Shown piece by piece: positions 37,178 to 46,213 of a stretch of 64,000 bases of DNA. A program made the translations under genes and the position numbers. Below the pieces are notes generated by a model, which was not told where the DNA came from, did not search any database, and worked only from the letters and a program-made list of their open reading frames with translations. Every line of letters starts with the position of its first letter. The stretch's first letter is position 1. Source of the stretch: Enemella evansiae (GTDB lineage: Bacteria; Pseudomonadota; Alphaproteobacteria; Rhodobacterales; Rhodobacteraceae). Location: contig JAFKDC010000021.1 of assembly GCA_017255395.1 (NCBI GenBank), positions 52,510-116,509 on the forward strand. Direction: 5' to 3'.

Positions 37178-38917
37178 ATGACAGACAGCCGCAAACGCCC
37201 CGAAGACCTCCGCTCTGCCCGCTGGTTCGCGCCGGATGACCTGCGCTCCATGGGCCACCGTTCCCGCGCCATGCAGATGGGGCTCGACGGTGCCGACTGG
37301 GAAGGCAAGCCGGTGATCGCCGTGATCAACACGTGGTCCGACCTGTCGCCCTGCCACCACCACCTGCGCGACCGCGCGGAGTTCGTGAAGAAGGGCGTTT
37401 ACCAGGCCGGCGGAATGCCGGTCGAGATGCCGGTGCATTCCTTCAGTGAGCAGTTCCTGAAACCGACCTCGATGCTCTACCGCAACATGGGCGCGCTCGA
37501 GGTCGAAGAGACGCTGCGCAGCCATCCCATCGACGGCGTCGTGTTGCTGGGCGGCTGCGACAAGTCCACGCCCGCGCTGGTCATGGGCGCGGTCAGCATG
37601 GGGCTGCCCTTCATCTTCCTGCCTGCGGGCGCGATGCTGCGCGGCAACTACGCGGGCGAAAAGCTGGGGTCCGGCACCGACGTCTGGAAATACTGGGACG
37701 AGCGCCGCGCTGGCACCATCGGCAAGGAACAGTGGGACGGCGTGCAGGGCGGCATCGCGCGCAGCTATGGCACCTGCATGACCATGGGCACCGCCTCGAC
37801 CATGATGTCCATCGCCGAGGGTTGGGGCCTGACCCTGCCCGGCGCCTCGTCGATCCCCGCGCCCGACGCGGGGCACAAGCGCATGTCGGCAGCCTGCGGG
37901 CGGCGCATCGTCGACATGGTCTGGGAGGATCTGACCCCCGACAAGATCATGACCTGGGAGTCCACCCGCAACGCCGTCACCGTGGCCATGGCGACGGGGT
38001 GCTCGACCAACGCCATCATCCACCTGATCGCCATGGCGCGGCGCGCTGGCATTCCGCTGACGCTGGAACACCTCGACGAGATCGGCCACACGACGCCGGT
38101 GCTGGCCAACCTGCGGCCCTCGGGCAAGGAATACCTGATGGAGGATTTCTTCTACGCCGGCGGCCTGCCCGCGCTGATGAAAGAGCTTGGCGACAAGCTG
38201 GACCTCTCTGTCACCACCGTCACCGGACGCAGCCTTGGCGAGGACATCGAGGGCGCGCAGAACTACAACGACGACGTGATCCGGCCCCTGTCGAACCCGG
38301 TCTACCACGAAGGCTCGCTGGCGGTGTTGAAGGGCAACCTTGCCCCGGACGGCGCGGTGATCAAGCCCGCCGCCATGGACGCCAAATTCCAGAAGCATTC
38401 CGGCCCGGCCATCGTCGCCGACAGCTATGCGCAGTTGAAGGAGATCATCAACGACGAGGATTACCCCATGACGCCCGACAGCGTGATGGTGCTGCGCAAC
38501 GCCGGGCCGCAGGGTGGCCCGGGGATGCCGGAATGGGGCATGATCCCGATGCCCAAGGCGCTCTTGAAGCAGGGCTACCGCGACATGCTGCGGCTGTCGG
38601 ATGCGCGTATGTCCGGCACCTCTTACGGGGCCTGCATCCTGCACGTCGCGCCCGAAGCCTTCGTCGGCGGCCCGCTGGCGCTGATCCAGACCGGCGACAT
38701 CATCGAGATCGACGTGCCGAACCGGACCCTGAACGTCAGCCTGACCGACGAGGAACTGGCCAAGCGCCGCGAGACATGGGTGCAGCCGGACCCGCGCTTC
38801 GAACGGGGCTACGGCTACATGTTCTCGAAGCATGTGGAGCAGGCGGACAAGGGCTGCGACTTCGACTTCCTGCGGACCGAATTCGGCGCCCCGGTGCCGG
38901 AGCCCGAGATCAACTGA
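37178..38917 (+). CDS. IlvD/Edd-family sugar-acid dehydratase (L-arabinonate dehydratase-like)
   Basis: The enzyme removes water from an aldonic acid to give a 2-keto-3-deoxy acid, using an iron-sulfur cluster and magnesium. The protein has 579 residues. Cluster-ligand candidates are Cys59 (LSPCHHH), Cys127 (GGCDKST) and Cys200 (YGTCMTM). Lys129 is the expected carbamylated metal ligand, and SDARMSGTS (Ser479) is the expected catalytic base region. As I recall, this spacing and length equal those of rhizobial L-arabinonate dehydratase, so a pentonate or hexonate substrate is more likely than the branched-chain dihydroxy acid of IlvD. ATG 37178 gives the family N terminus. Confidence 0.88.
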   Translation: MTDSRKRPEDLRSARWFAPDDLRSMGHRSRAMQMGLDGADWEGKPVIAVINTWSDLSPCHHHLRDRAEFVKKGVYQAGGMPVEMPVHSFSEQFLKPTSMLYRNMGALEVEETLRSHPIDGVVLLGGCDKSTPALVMGAVSMGLPFIFLPAGAMLRGNYAGEKLGSGTDVWKYWDERRAGTIGKEQWDGVQGGIARSYGTCMTMGTASTMMSIAEGWGLTLPGASSIPAPDAGHKRMSAACGRRIVDMVWEDLTPDKIMTWESTRNAVTVAMATGCSTNAIIHLIAMARRAGIPLTLEHLDEIGHTTPVLANLRPSGKEYLMEDFFYAGGLPALMKELGDKLDLSVTTVTGRSLGEDIEGAQNYNDDVIRPLSNPVYHEGSLAVLKGNLAPDGAVIKPAAMDAKFQKHSGPAIVADSYAQLKEIINDEDYPMTPDSVMVLRNAGPQGGPGMPEWGMIPMPKALLKQGYRDMLRLSDARMSGTSYGACILHVAPEAFVGGPLALIQTGDIIEIDVPNRTLNVSLTDEELAKRRETWVQPDPRFERGYGYMFSKHVEQADKGCDFDFLRTEFGAPVPEPEIN

Positions 38918-39063
38918 TGCCGCTCGACCTGTCATGACAGCCCCCGCGTCCCGGCGCGACACGCGGCCACCCCGTCAAGAGGCGCCGCGGCTTGCGGTGC
39001 GGCCTTCTCGCCGCGCCTGGCCCGCGCCGTCGCGGGGCGGGACGCTGACCGCGACAGGCTCTG

Positions 39064-39083
39064 CCCGCCGGTTCGGGCGGGCC
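39064..39083 (+). other. Hairpin between the dehydratase and lyase genes
   Basis: GCCCGCC (39064-39070) pairs with GGCGGGC (39077-39083) around a 6-nt loop. It lies in the 224-base gap between two co-directional catabolic genes. No T run follows, so it is more likely a processing or stability element than a terminator. Confidence 0.4.
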
Positions 39084-39141
39084 GTGCACGCCCCTTCCGC
39101 GCGGGATCGGACCGTCCTGCCGCAAACCTTCGGAGACTTCC

Positions 39142-40044
39142 ATGACACATGACCTCTCGCGCGCCCTGACCGGCGTGTCCGGCATTCTTGCCACCCCCTT
39201 CGACGAGGCCGGAGAGATCGCGCCCGACCTGCAACGCGCCATCGTCGACCGCGCCGTGGATGCGGGCGTGCATGTACTGACCGCGAACGGCAACACCGGA
39301 GAGTTCTATTCCCTGACGCTGGACGAGGCCATGGCCATGGTCCACGCCTCGGGCGCGCATATCGACGACCGTGTGCCCATGGTGGCGGGCGTGGGCCGGG
39401 GCGTCCGGGACGCGCAGGCGCTGGCAGAGGCCTCGGGCCTCGCCGGGGCCTCGGCCTTGATGATCCACCAGCCGCCCGATCCCTTCGTTGCCCCGCGCGG
39501 GCTGGTGCATTACGTCGAGGCGGTGCGCGAGGCGGGCGACGGGCTGCCGCTGATCCTCTACCTGCGCAACGACGCCATCGGCACCGAGGCGATCCGCGCA
39601 CTCTGCGCGGTCGAGGGCGTCGTCGGCGTCAAATGGGCCACGCCCAACCCGATGAAGCTGAAGGCCGCCATGGCCGCCTGCCCCGATCACATCACATGGA
39701 CCGGCGGGCTGGCCGAGGTCTGGGCCCCCGCCTTCTACGCCGTGGGCGCGCGGGGCTTCACATCGGGCCTGATCAACGTCTGGCCGGAACGGTCGGTCGC
39801 CATCAACACCGCGCTGGAGGGCGGCGACTACGACGAGGCCCGCGCCCTGATCGCCGAGATGCAGGTCTTCGAGGACATCCGCGCCGAGGATCAGGGCGGC
39901 GCCAATGTGCCCGGCGTCAAGGCAGCGCTGCAGCTGATGGGCGAGGACTGCGGCGCCGCCCGCCCGCCCGCCGCATGGCCGCTGAGCGACAGCCAGATGC
40001 GCCGCCTGACCGCCTTCATGACGGGCGCCGGACTGCTGTCCTGA
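39142..40044 (+). CDS. DHDPS/NAL-family lyase (sugar-acid aldolase or dehydratase)
   Basis: This 300-residue TIM-barrel protein belongs to the dihydrodipicolinate synthase superfamily. The Schiff-base Lys164 is in GVVGVKWATPN and the conserved Tyr140 in LILYLRND. GNTGEFYSLT replaces the GTTGE phosphate/carboxylate loop of true DapA. By context it probably acts on the 2-keto-3-deoxy acid made by the neighbouring dehydratases, either cleaving it to pyruvate and an aldehyde or dehydrating it further. Lysine synthesis is unlikely. GGAGA precedes the ATG. Confidence 0.88.
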   Translation: MTHDLSRALTGVSGILATPFDEAGEIAPDLQRAIVDRAVDAGVHVLTANGNTGEFYSLTLDEAMAMVHASGAHIDDRVPMVAGVGRGVRDAQALAEASGLAGASALMIHQPPDPFVAPRGLVHYVEAVREAGDGLPLILYLRNDAIGTEAIRALCAVEGVVGVKWATPNPMKLKAAMAACPDHITWTGGLAEVWAPAFYAVGARGFTSGLINVWPERSVAINTALEGGDYDEARALIAEMQVFEDIRAEDQGGANVPGVKAALQLMGEDCGAARPPAAWPLSDSQMRRLTAFMTGAGLLS

Positions 40045-40048
40045 CCGC

Positions 40049-40071
40049 CCCCGACCCCGACCCCGACCCCG
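40049..40071. repeat. CCCCGA hexanucleotide repeat (G-quadruplex-capable on the minus strand)
   Basis: Three CCCCGA units (40049-40066) are followed by CCCCG (40067-40071), giving four C4 tracts separated by GA. The minus strand thus has four GGGG tracts with 2-nt loops. The repeat directly abuts the ribosome binding site GGAGA of the next gene. Confidence 0.75.
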
Positions 40072-40083
40072 GAGAACGATCCC

Positions 40084-40803
40084 ATGACCGACGTCAAACC
40101 CGAGACCATCGAGAAACTGCGCGACGTCTCTGTCGCCACCCTCGCCACCGCGCTCTTCAAGCGCGGGTTGCGGCGTCAGGTGATACAGGACGTGCGCCCG
40201 GTGAAGCCCAAGGGCCGCAACATGGTCGGCCCCGCCTTCACCCTGCGCTACATCCCGGCCCGCGAGGACCGCAACCAGCTGTCGGAATTCCGCCGTCCCG
40301 ACCACCCGCAGCGCCACGCCATAGAGACCTGCCCCAAGGGCCACGTTCTGGTGATGGACAGCCGCCGCGATGCCAGCATGGCCAGCGCGGGGGATATCCT
40401 GATCACCCGCTTGATGATGCGCGGCGCCGAGGGCATCGTCACCGACGGCGGCTTTCGCGACGCCATGAACATCGGTGAACTGGACATGCCCGCCTATCAC
40501 AACCGGCCCTCGTCTCCGACGAACCTGACCAACAACGAGGCCATCGCCATCAACGAGCCCATCGGCTGCGGCGATGCCCCGGTCTTTCCGGGCGACATCC
40601 TTGTGGGCGACGACGACAGCGTGATCGTCATTCCCGCGCATATGGCCGACGAGATCGCGGATGAGGCCGTCGAGATGACCGCCTACGAGGATTTCGCGAT
40701 AGAGCAGGTTCGGAATGGCGAGACCATCATCGGCCTCTATCCGGCCACGAAGGAAGAGAACCTCGACCGCTTCAAGGCATGGCGGCAGAAGAACGGACGC
40801 TAG
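40084..40803 (+). CDS. RraA-like protein (HMG aldolase-type fold)
   Basis: This 239-residue member of the RraA/HMG-aldolase family has the motif GAEGIVTDGGFRD (about 117-129), whose Asp and Arg bind metal and pyruvyl substrate in true aldolases. VMDSRRDASMASAGDIL precedes it. Catabolic operons often carry such proteins, which act as pyruvate-releasing aldolases or decarboxylases, or as still unassigned sugar-acid enzymes, rather than as RNase E regulators. It starts 39 bp after the lyase gene, with a C-rich hexamer repeat against its ribosome binding site, and ends 3 bp before the next start. Confidence 0.85.
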   Translation: MTDVKPETIEKLRDVSVATLATALFKRGLRRQVIQDVRPVKPKGRNMVGPAFTLRYIPAREDRNQLSEFRRPDHPQRHAIETCPKGHVLVMDSRRDASMASAGDILITRLMMRGAEGIVTDGGFRDAMNIGELDMPAYHNRPSSPTNLTNNEAIAINEPIGCGDAPVFPGDILVGDDDSVIVIPAHMADEIADEAVEMTAYEDFAIEQVRNGETIIGLYPATKEENLDRFKAWRQKNGR

Positions 40804-40806
40804 GCC

Positions 40807-42327
40807 ATGACCTCTCCGGTGATCCGGCTGGACCCCGCCGACACCGTGGTCGTCGCGCGGGAGGACATTCCCAAGGGCACGCGGATCGAGAGCGAGGGCC
40901 TGACCGCCCTCGCCGACATCCCGGCCGGGCACAAGCTGGCGACGCGCGCCCTGCGCCGGGGCGAGCCGGTGCTGAAATACGCCACCGTCATCGGCTACGC
41001 GGGCGAGGATCTGGCACCGGGGGCCTACCTGCACACGCACAACGTCCTGGTGGACGAGATCCAGAAGGACTACCGCTTCGGGCAGGACTACCGCCCCGCC
41101 GAAGTGCTGCCGGAGGATGAGCGCGAGACCTTCTTGGGTTACCGCCGCGCGGATGGCCGCGTCGGCACGCGCAACTTTATCGGCGTCTTCATCACGGTGA
41201 ACTGCTCCGCCACCGTCGCGCGCAAGATCGCGCAGTATTTCGACGAAGAGCGGCTTGAGGACTTCCCCAACGTCGATGGCGTCGTGCCCTTCATCCACCA
41301 ACAGGGCTGCGGGATGGAGCAGACGGGCGAACCCATCGACCTGCTGCGGCGCACGCTCAAGGGCTACATCCAGCACCCCAATATCGCCGGCGCGCTGATC
41401 GTGGGGCTTGGGTGCGAGCGCAACAACCTGGAACGCTTCTTCGAGGCGACGGCGCTGGAAACCGGCACAATGCTGCGCAGTCTGCGGATGCAGACGCTGG
41501 GCGGCACGGCGGAGACCATCAGGCAGGGCCGCGCCATGGTGCGCGAGATGCTGACCGAGGCGAACAGGGCAACGCGCACGCCCTGCTCTGCCGAACACAT
41601 CATGATCGGGTTGCAATGCGGGGGCTCGGACGGATTTTCCGGGCTCTCGGCCAATCCCGCGCTTGGCCGCGCCGTCGACCGGCTGGCGCGCAATGGCGGC
41701 ACGGCGATCCTGTCGGAGACCCCCGAGCTTTACGGCATCGAACACACCCTGACCGCCCGCGCCCGGGACGAGACCGTGGGCCGCGCCCTGCTGGAGCGCA
41801 TCCGCTGGTGGCTGAACTACACCGAGGGGCGCGACGTGCAGATGCAGGGCGTCGTCGGTCCCGGCAATCAGGACGGCGGGCTTGCGAATATCGTCGAAAA
41901 AGCGCTTGGCGGGGCGAAGAAAGGCGGCTCGACCGGCATCGAAGCGGTCTATCGCTACGCCGAAAAAGTCTATCACAGCGGTCTGGTCCTTATGGATACA
42001 CCGGGATACGATCCTGTCGCCGCCACCGGGCAAATCGCCGGCGGCGCCAACCTGATCTGTTTCACCACCGGGCGCGGAAGCTGCTTTGGCTCTTACCCCG
42101 CGCCGACGATCAAGCTGGCTTCGAACACGCCGATGTACAACCGGATGAAGGGCGACATGGATATCAACTGCGGCCCCGTCATCGACGGCACCGCCACGCT
42201 GGAGCAGATGGGCGACGCGATCTTCCGCAGCATCCTCGACGTGGCGTCCGGCCAGCGGACAAAGAGCGAGGCCCTGGGCGTCGGCGCCGAGGAATTCGCG
42301 CCCTGGCCCATCGGCGTGACCGGCTAG
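40807..42327 (+). CDS. UxaA-family dehydratase (altronate/galactarate dehydratase type)
   Basis: This 506-residue, full-length protein has an N-terminal SAF domain (about 8-85, DIPAGHKLATRALRRGEPVL). The large C-terminal domain has GYRRADGRVGTRNFIGV, FIHQQGCGM, LGCERNN and LQCGGSDGFSG, all family motifs with metal- or substrate-binding Cys and His. Characterised relatives dehydrate D-altronate, D-galactarate or similar acids. It is the second dehydratase of the operon and its last catabolic gene. The exact substrate is unknown. Confidence 0.9.
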   Translation: MTSPVIRLDPADTVVVAREDIPKGTRIESEGLTALADIPAGHKLATRALRRGEPVLKYATVIGYAGEDLAPGAYLHTHNVLVDEIQKDYRFGQDYRPAEVLPEDERETFLGYRRADGRVGTRNFIGVFITVNCSATVARKIAQYFDEERLEDFPNVDGVVPFIHQQGCGMEQTGEPIDLLRRTLKGYIQHPNIAGALIVGLGCERNNLERFFEATALETGTMLRSLRMQTLGGTAETIRQGRAMVREMLTEANRATRTPCSAEHIMIGLQCGGSDGFSGLSANPALGRAVDRLARNGGTAILSETPELYGIEHTLTARARDETVGRALLERIRWWLNYTEGRDVQMQGVVGPGNQDGGLANIVEKALGGAKKGGSTGIEAVYRYAEKVYHSGLVLMDTPGYDPVAATGQIAGGANLICFTTGRGSCFGSYPAPTIKLASNTPMYNRMKGDMDINCGPVIDGTATLEQMGDAIFRSILDVASGQRTKSEALGVGAEEFAPWPIGVTG

Positions 42328-42438
42328 GGCATCCGGGCCAAACCTGGGATGCGGTCCCTGCCGCCCCGGTGGCCTTCTTCTCTGGACAGTCCTGTCACGG
42401 ATAGCCCAAGTCAGACCCGAAACCCTGTAGGACAAGAC

Positions 42439-42477
42439 ATGTACGACCCGGCCCCTGCACACAGGCACCCCAGTTGA
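42439..42477 (+). CDS. Possible 12-residue leader peptide coupled to the next gene
   Basis: ATG 42439 follows TAGGACAAG and opens 12 codons (MYDPAPAHRHPS) that end in TGA. The TGA overlaps the TTG start of the following membrane protein (TTGA at 42474-42477). The following gene lacks its own good ribosome binding site, so translation may reach it by coupling. The peptide is His/Pro-rich. Coding status is tentative. Confidence 0.3.
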   Translation: MYDPAPAHRHPS

Positions 42478-43913
42478 GCGACGCGCCCCGGCCAGCCACC
42501 GCCCCGGCGGCGGCGCTGACACCGGCCCCCCGGCCCTTCCTTGCCACCCTGCTGATGAGCGTCGCGGTCCTTGAACTGCTGGCGCGGTTCAGCGGCTCGG
42601 ACCTGCTTCAACAGATCGCCCGAGGCCTTGTGCTGACGGTCGTGGTTCTGGCCGTGCGACAACTGACCCTGCGCGAGATCTACCTGCTGGGCGCCAGCGC
42701 GGTGCTGAGCGTTCTGGTGATCGTCACCCAGCCCGACCCCGGCACCATCCTGTCCGGCGCAATGGATCAGGCGGTCTTCCTGATGGCCTTCATCCTGCTC
42801 TTGGGGCTGTTGCAGGCCACGGCGCGATCCTCGCCCTCTGTCGAGATCCTCGGCGAATACCTGACGCGCCAGCCGCCGGGCCGCCGCTACGTTGCGCTGA
42901 GCGGCGGCACCTCGCTGCTGGCCGTGCTGTTCAACCTTGGCGTGGTCAGCTTCCTTGTGCCGCTGATCCAGCAGGGCATCCGCCGGGCGGGCGCCGACGA
43001 CGGGCTGAACCCGCTGCGCGAACAGCGCCAGCTGTCGGCCCTGCTGCGCGGCTTTGCTTGGTGCGTCACCTGGTCCCCCACCGCCTTCGCGCCGCTGATC
43101 GTGGCAGAGCTGATGCCGGGCGTCGAACGCACCGCCTGGATCGGTTACGGCTTCGCCTTCTTCATGCTGCTGATGCTGATCGGCGCGCTGGAGGACAAAC
43201 TGCGGTTCCGCGCCTACCGGCCCAGCGGCAAGCGCGCCGTCATGGCCTTCCCCCGAACCGCCGCGCTGCGCTTCGCCGCGACGACGGGCTGGTTCCTGCT
43301 GCTGGTGGTTTTCTTCGTCGAGGTCTTCGACGGCTCCATCGTCTTCGGCGTGCTCGCCGCCTGCCCCCTGATGATGGCGGGATGGCTGACCGCCCAGTTC
43401 GGCCTGCGCTCTCCGACGCTCTGGCCGGACCTGAAGGCCCGGATGCGCACCTTGGTGGTCGAGGAGCTGCCCGGCTCTCTGAACGTGGCGATCACGCTGG
43501 CCTGCTCGGGCTTTATCGGGCGCGCGGGTGCGGGGCTGACCCCCGCGGCAGAGGTCGCGGCCTTCCTGGGCCTTGGCGCCATGCCGGACTGGCTGCTGCT
43601 GTCGGCGATCCCGCTTTTCATCGCCCTTGTCAGCCTGCTGGCCCTGTCGCCCACGATGATGGCGGTCTTCATGGGGTCGTTTTTCGCCGCGCTGCCCGAG
43701 ATGCCCGCCGACCCGACCCTGCTGGCCTTCTCGATCTCCTGCGGCTGGGCGCTGTCGATGACCTTCTCGCCCTTCGCCACCGTGGTTCTGGTGATCGCCC
43801 GCGCCTCGGGCCTGCCCGCCACGCGCCTGACGTGGGGCTGGAACCTGCACTTCACGCTGATCGCGGCCATCTTGCTGGTGCCGCTGTTCGCGCTGCTGAC
43901 CATGGGCGCCTAG
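42474..43913 (+). CDS. Polytopic inner-membrane protein, possible transporter, unknown substrate
   Basis: This 479-residue protein has about a dozen hydrophobic segments and a Pro/Ala-rich N terminus. Two halves each contain a loop with a substrate-site look (VLFNLGVVSFLVP; RGFAWCVTWSPTAFAPLIV; later ISCGWALSMTFSPFATVVL). The paired SPTAFAP and SPFATVV stretches suggest an inverted-repeat transporter. I do not recognise the family. Start TTG 42474 gives the longest protein; an ATG at 42555 would remove the unconvincing first 27 residues. It follows the sugar-acid operon by 146 bp on the same strand and might belong to it functionally. Confidence 0.7.
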   Translation: MSDAPRPATAPAAALTPAPRPFLATLLMSVAVLELLARFSGSDLLQQIARGLVLTVVVLAVRQLTLREIYLLGASAVLSVLVIVTQPDPGTILSGAMDQAVFLMAFILLLGLLQATARSSPSVEILGEYLTRQPPGRRYVALSGGTSLLAVLFNLGVVSFLVPLIQQGIRRAGADDGLNPLREQRQLSALLRGFAWCVTWSPTAFAPLIVAELMPGVERTAWIGYGFAFFMLLMLIGALEDKLRFRAYRPSGKRAVMAFPRTAALRFAATTGWFLLLVVFFVEVFDGSIVFGVLAACPLMMAGWLTAQFGLRSPTLWPDLKARMRTLVVEELPGSLNVAITLACSGFIGRAGAGLTPAAEVAAFLGLGAMPDWLLLSAIPLFIALVSLLALSPTMMAVFMGSFFAALPEMPADPTLLAFSISCGWALSMTFSPFATVVLVIARASGLPATRLTWGWNLHFTLIAAILLVPLFALLTMGA

Positions 43914-43982
43914 CGGCCCCCGCGCCTGCCGCCTCCCCCGGTTTCCGCTTGGCCCGGGCGGCGGTGCTTTTAGGATGGTCCC

Positions 43983-44738
43983 GTGACGGTCCTCAGAGCG
44001 CTCCTTTTCCTGTTCCTCGTCGCGGCGATCTCCATCGCGGCCACCCTGGCCTTCGGGGAACGGATCCTCGTGGCACTGGGGTTCCTGCTGGTGCAGGTCA
44101 AGGTTCTGGCGGGCAAGCTGCGGGGCCTGCGACTGTCCGAGGTCGCGGCCTGGGTCAAACTGCATGGAACGGGTTTCTTCCGCAAAGACCTTCTGATGAA
44201 GTGGCTGACCACCTACGCCGCCCCACTCTTGCTTGGCAAGGCGATCTACCGGCGCATCGCCTCGTGGATCGGACAGGCCCGAGCCGCGGTCGGGCGGCGC
44301 TATTCCGACATGATGGGCTGGTACAACGCGCGCGGCACTGTCGAACGGGCCATCCTGGCCCTGGTCGTGCTGCTGGCAACCCTGGCCCTGTCTGTCACAT
44401 CGCTGGGCCTGTGGCTGATCCTGTTCTCGGTCAAGTTCCCGCTTTGGGTGATCGCGGCCTTCATGGCCGCACTCAAGGGCCTGTGGCTCAATGCGCAGAA
44501 GACGGTCTTCCGCATGCTGGCCTTCCTGCAACTCGGCTGGCTCTGGCGCTGGGTCAGGCCATGGATCCCGGCCAGATGGCTGCGCTGGAAGCGACGCCTC
44601 GACTACCGGATCGCGCGCTCGGTGGTCCGGCGGCGCCGCATGACGGTCCAGCAACTGGCCGCCCGCAAGGATCGCTTGCCGTTTCGGCTGGGGGTCATGG
44701 TCGAGTGGCTGTTTCAGCCGCCGGGGCGCGGGCGCTAG
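43983..44738 (+). CDS. Uncharacterised membrane protein
   Basis: The product has 251 residues. A hydrophobic N-terminal segment (about 5-40), a Lys/Arg-rich middle, a second hydrophobic region (about 120-160) and a very basic C-terminal third complete the protein. No catalytic or family motif is recognised. It begins with GTG 43983; the nearby ATG at 43974 runs into a stop. It lies 69 bp after the previous membrane protein and is followed by a good terminator, so it could be the last gene of that transcript. Confidence 0.55.
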   Translation: MTVLRALLFLFLVAAISIAATLAFGERILVALGFLLVQVKVLAGKLRGLRLSEVAAWVKLHGTGFFRKDLLMKWLTTYAAPLLLGKAIYRRIASWIGQARAAVGRRYSDMMGWYNARGTVERAILALVVLLATLALSVTSLGLWLILFSVKFPLWVIAAFMAALKGLWLNAQKTVFRMLAFLQLGWLWRWVRPWIPARWLRWKRRLDYRIARSVVRRRRMTVQQLAARKDRLPFRLGVMVEWLFQPPGRGR

Positions 44739-44823
44739 CTGAGGCGGGATTGCCCGGGCCTTCGGGCTCAAATCAGACGCTGCGTCGACCCGATCCTGCC
44801 GCCATTGCCCCGGACAGAGAAGA

Positions 44824-44857
44824 GGGGCGCGGCACCCCTGTGCCACGCCCCCGTTTT
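44824..44857 (+). terminator. Rho-independent terminator between convergent genes
   Basis: GGGGCGCGGCAC (44824-44835) pairs with GTGCCACGCCCC (44840-44851) with one mismatch, then CGTTTTG. It lies between the plus-strand membrane protein and minus-strand purC and may serve both. Confidence 0.75.
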
Positions 44858-44903
44858 GTCCCGATGCCATCGGCCCCGACCGCGCCGCGGCCCGGGCAAT
44901 GCT

Positions 44904-45665
44904 TCAGTTGATCAGCTTGGGCTTGGCCATGTGGGTGGCCTGCTTGGGCATCACGCCAAGGCGCTTGGCGACTTCCGTATAGGCATCCGCGAGGTTGCCG
45001 AGGTCATGGCGGAAGACGTCCTTGTCCAGCTTCTGGCCGGACTCGAGATCCCACAGGCGACAGCTGTCCGGGCTGATCTCGTCAGCGACCACAAGCCGCT
45101 GGAAATCGCCCTCGTAGACGCGCCCGACCTCGATCTTGAAATCGACCAGCTTGATGCCGACGCCATACATCAAGCCCGACATGTAATCGTTGACCCGCAG
45201 CGCCAGCGCCACGATGTCGTCCATGTCCTGCTGCGAGGCCCAGCCGAAGGCGGCGATATGTTCCTCTGTCACCAGCGGATCGCCCAGCTTGTCGTCCTTG
45301 TAGCAGTATTCGACGACCGGACGCGGCAGCGGCGTGCCCTCTTCGATACCAAGGCGCTTGGACATCGACCCGGCGGCGAAGTTGCGCACGATGATCTCCA
45401 GCGGGATGATCTCGCAGGCCCGCACCAGCTGCTCGCGCATGTTCAGCCGCTTGATGAAGTGCGTGGGCACCCCGATATTGGTCAACCCGGTCATGAAGAA
45501 CTCGGACAGGCGGTTGTTCAGAACGCCCTTGCCCTCGATCACGTCCTTCTTCTGCGCATTGAAGGCGGTGGCGTCGTCCTTGAAATATTGCACGATGGTG
45601 CCCGGCTCGGGGCCTTCGTACAGGATTTTCGCCTTGCCTTCGTAGATTTTCTTACGCCGTGCCAT
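44904..45665 (-). CDS. purC: Phosphoribosylaminoimidazole-succinocarboxamide synthase
   Basis: PurC joins CAIR and aspartate with ATP to give SAICAR in purine synthesis. The 253 residues are standard for the family. Motifs are [18 protein letters not shown] at the N terminus, [23 protein letters not shown] and [12 protein letters not shown]. The start at 45665 was chosen by family N terminus; the reading frame stays open to 45833 without similarity. Other purine genes are not adjacent. The zeta-subunit gene is divergent. Confidence 0.96.
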   Translation of the reverse strand: MARRKKIYEGKAKILYEGPEPGTIVQYFKDDATAFNAQKKDVIEGKGVLNNRLSEFFMTGLTNIGVPTHFIKRLNMREQLVRACEIIPLEIIVRNFAAGSMSKRLGIEEGTPLPRPVVEYCYKDDKLGDPLVTEEHIAAFGWASQQDMDDIVALALRVNDYMSGLMYGVGIKLVDFKIEVGRVYEGDFQRLVVADEISPDSCRLWDLESGQKLDKDVFRHDLGNLADAYTEVAKRLGVMPKQATHMAKPKLIN

Positions 45666-45871
45666 TCCGGACCCTTCCAAACAGGAAAACCGCGCTGGGG
45701 GCGCGGTGTTGCGTTCTCTTACGTCAAGGAGGGGGCCACCGCAAGGGTGACGGACCCGGCAGCCCCGTACCGACCGGACCCGATTGCCGCAGCGACGCCG
45801 CCAAGCCTTGCGAAAACGCCCCCGGAGCGGCATATCGAAAGGGAAACACCATCCCCGAGGGAGCGAGAGCG

Positions 45872-46186
45872 ATGACCACCTTCGACGACCGCGAAAACGC
45901 GTTCGAAAACAAGTATGCCCATGACGAGGAAATGAAGTTCCGCGCCGAGGCGCGCCGGAACAAGCTGCTCGGGCTCTGGGCCGCCGAGATTCTGGGCAAG
46001 ACCGGCGATGCGGCCAACGCCTATGCCGTCGAGGTCGTGAAATCCGACTTCGAGGAAGCGGGCCACGAGGACGTGGTGCGCAAGGTCTCGGGCGATCTGG
46101 GCGATCTGGCCACCACGGACGAGATCCGCGGCAAGATGGACGAGTTGCTGCTGGTCGCCAAGGACCAGCTGATGAAGGAAAGCTGA
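45872..46186 (+). CDS. F1Fo-ATPase inhibitor, zeta subunit (DUF1476)
   Basis: The zeta subunit blocks rotation of the alphaproteobacterial F1-ATPase in the hydrolysis direction, acting through its N-terminal inhibitory helix. The 104 residues start with [19 protein letters not shown], the hallmark of this family, and continue with [20 protein letters not shown]. The ATG at 45872 follows GGGAGCGAGAGCG. The family is nearly restricted to Alphaproteobacteria, supporting the host assignment. Its position divergent from purC is common in the group. Confidence 0.93.
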   Translation: MTTFDDRENAFENKYAHDEEMKFRAEARRNKLLGLWAAEILGKTGDAANAYAVEVVKSDFEEAGHEDVVRKVSGDLGDLATTDEIRGKMDELLLVAKDQLMKES

Positions 46187-46213
46187 TCCGGCGGCACCCG
46201 GTTCGGATCGCAT

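Noticed and set aside
38932..42522. 1196-codon minus-strand open frame
   Set aside because: Antisense shadow of four well-supported catabolic genes; composition is His/Arg/Gly-rich with no family features.
42411..44870. 819-codon minus-strand open frame
   Set aside because: Gln/Arg/Gly low-complexity shadow of the two membrane-protein genes.
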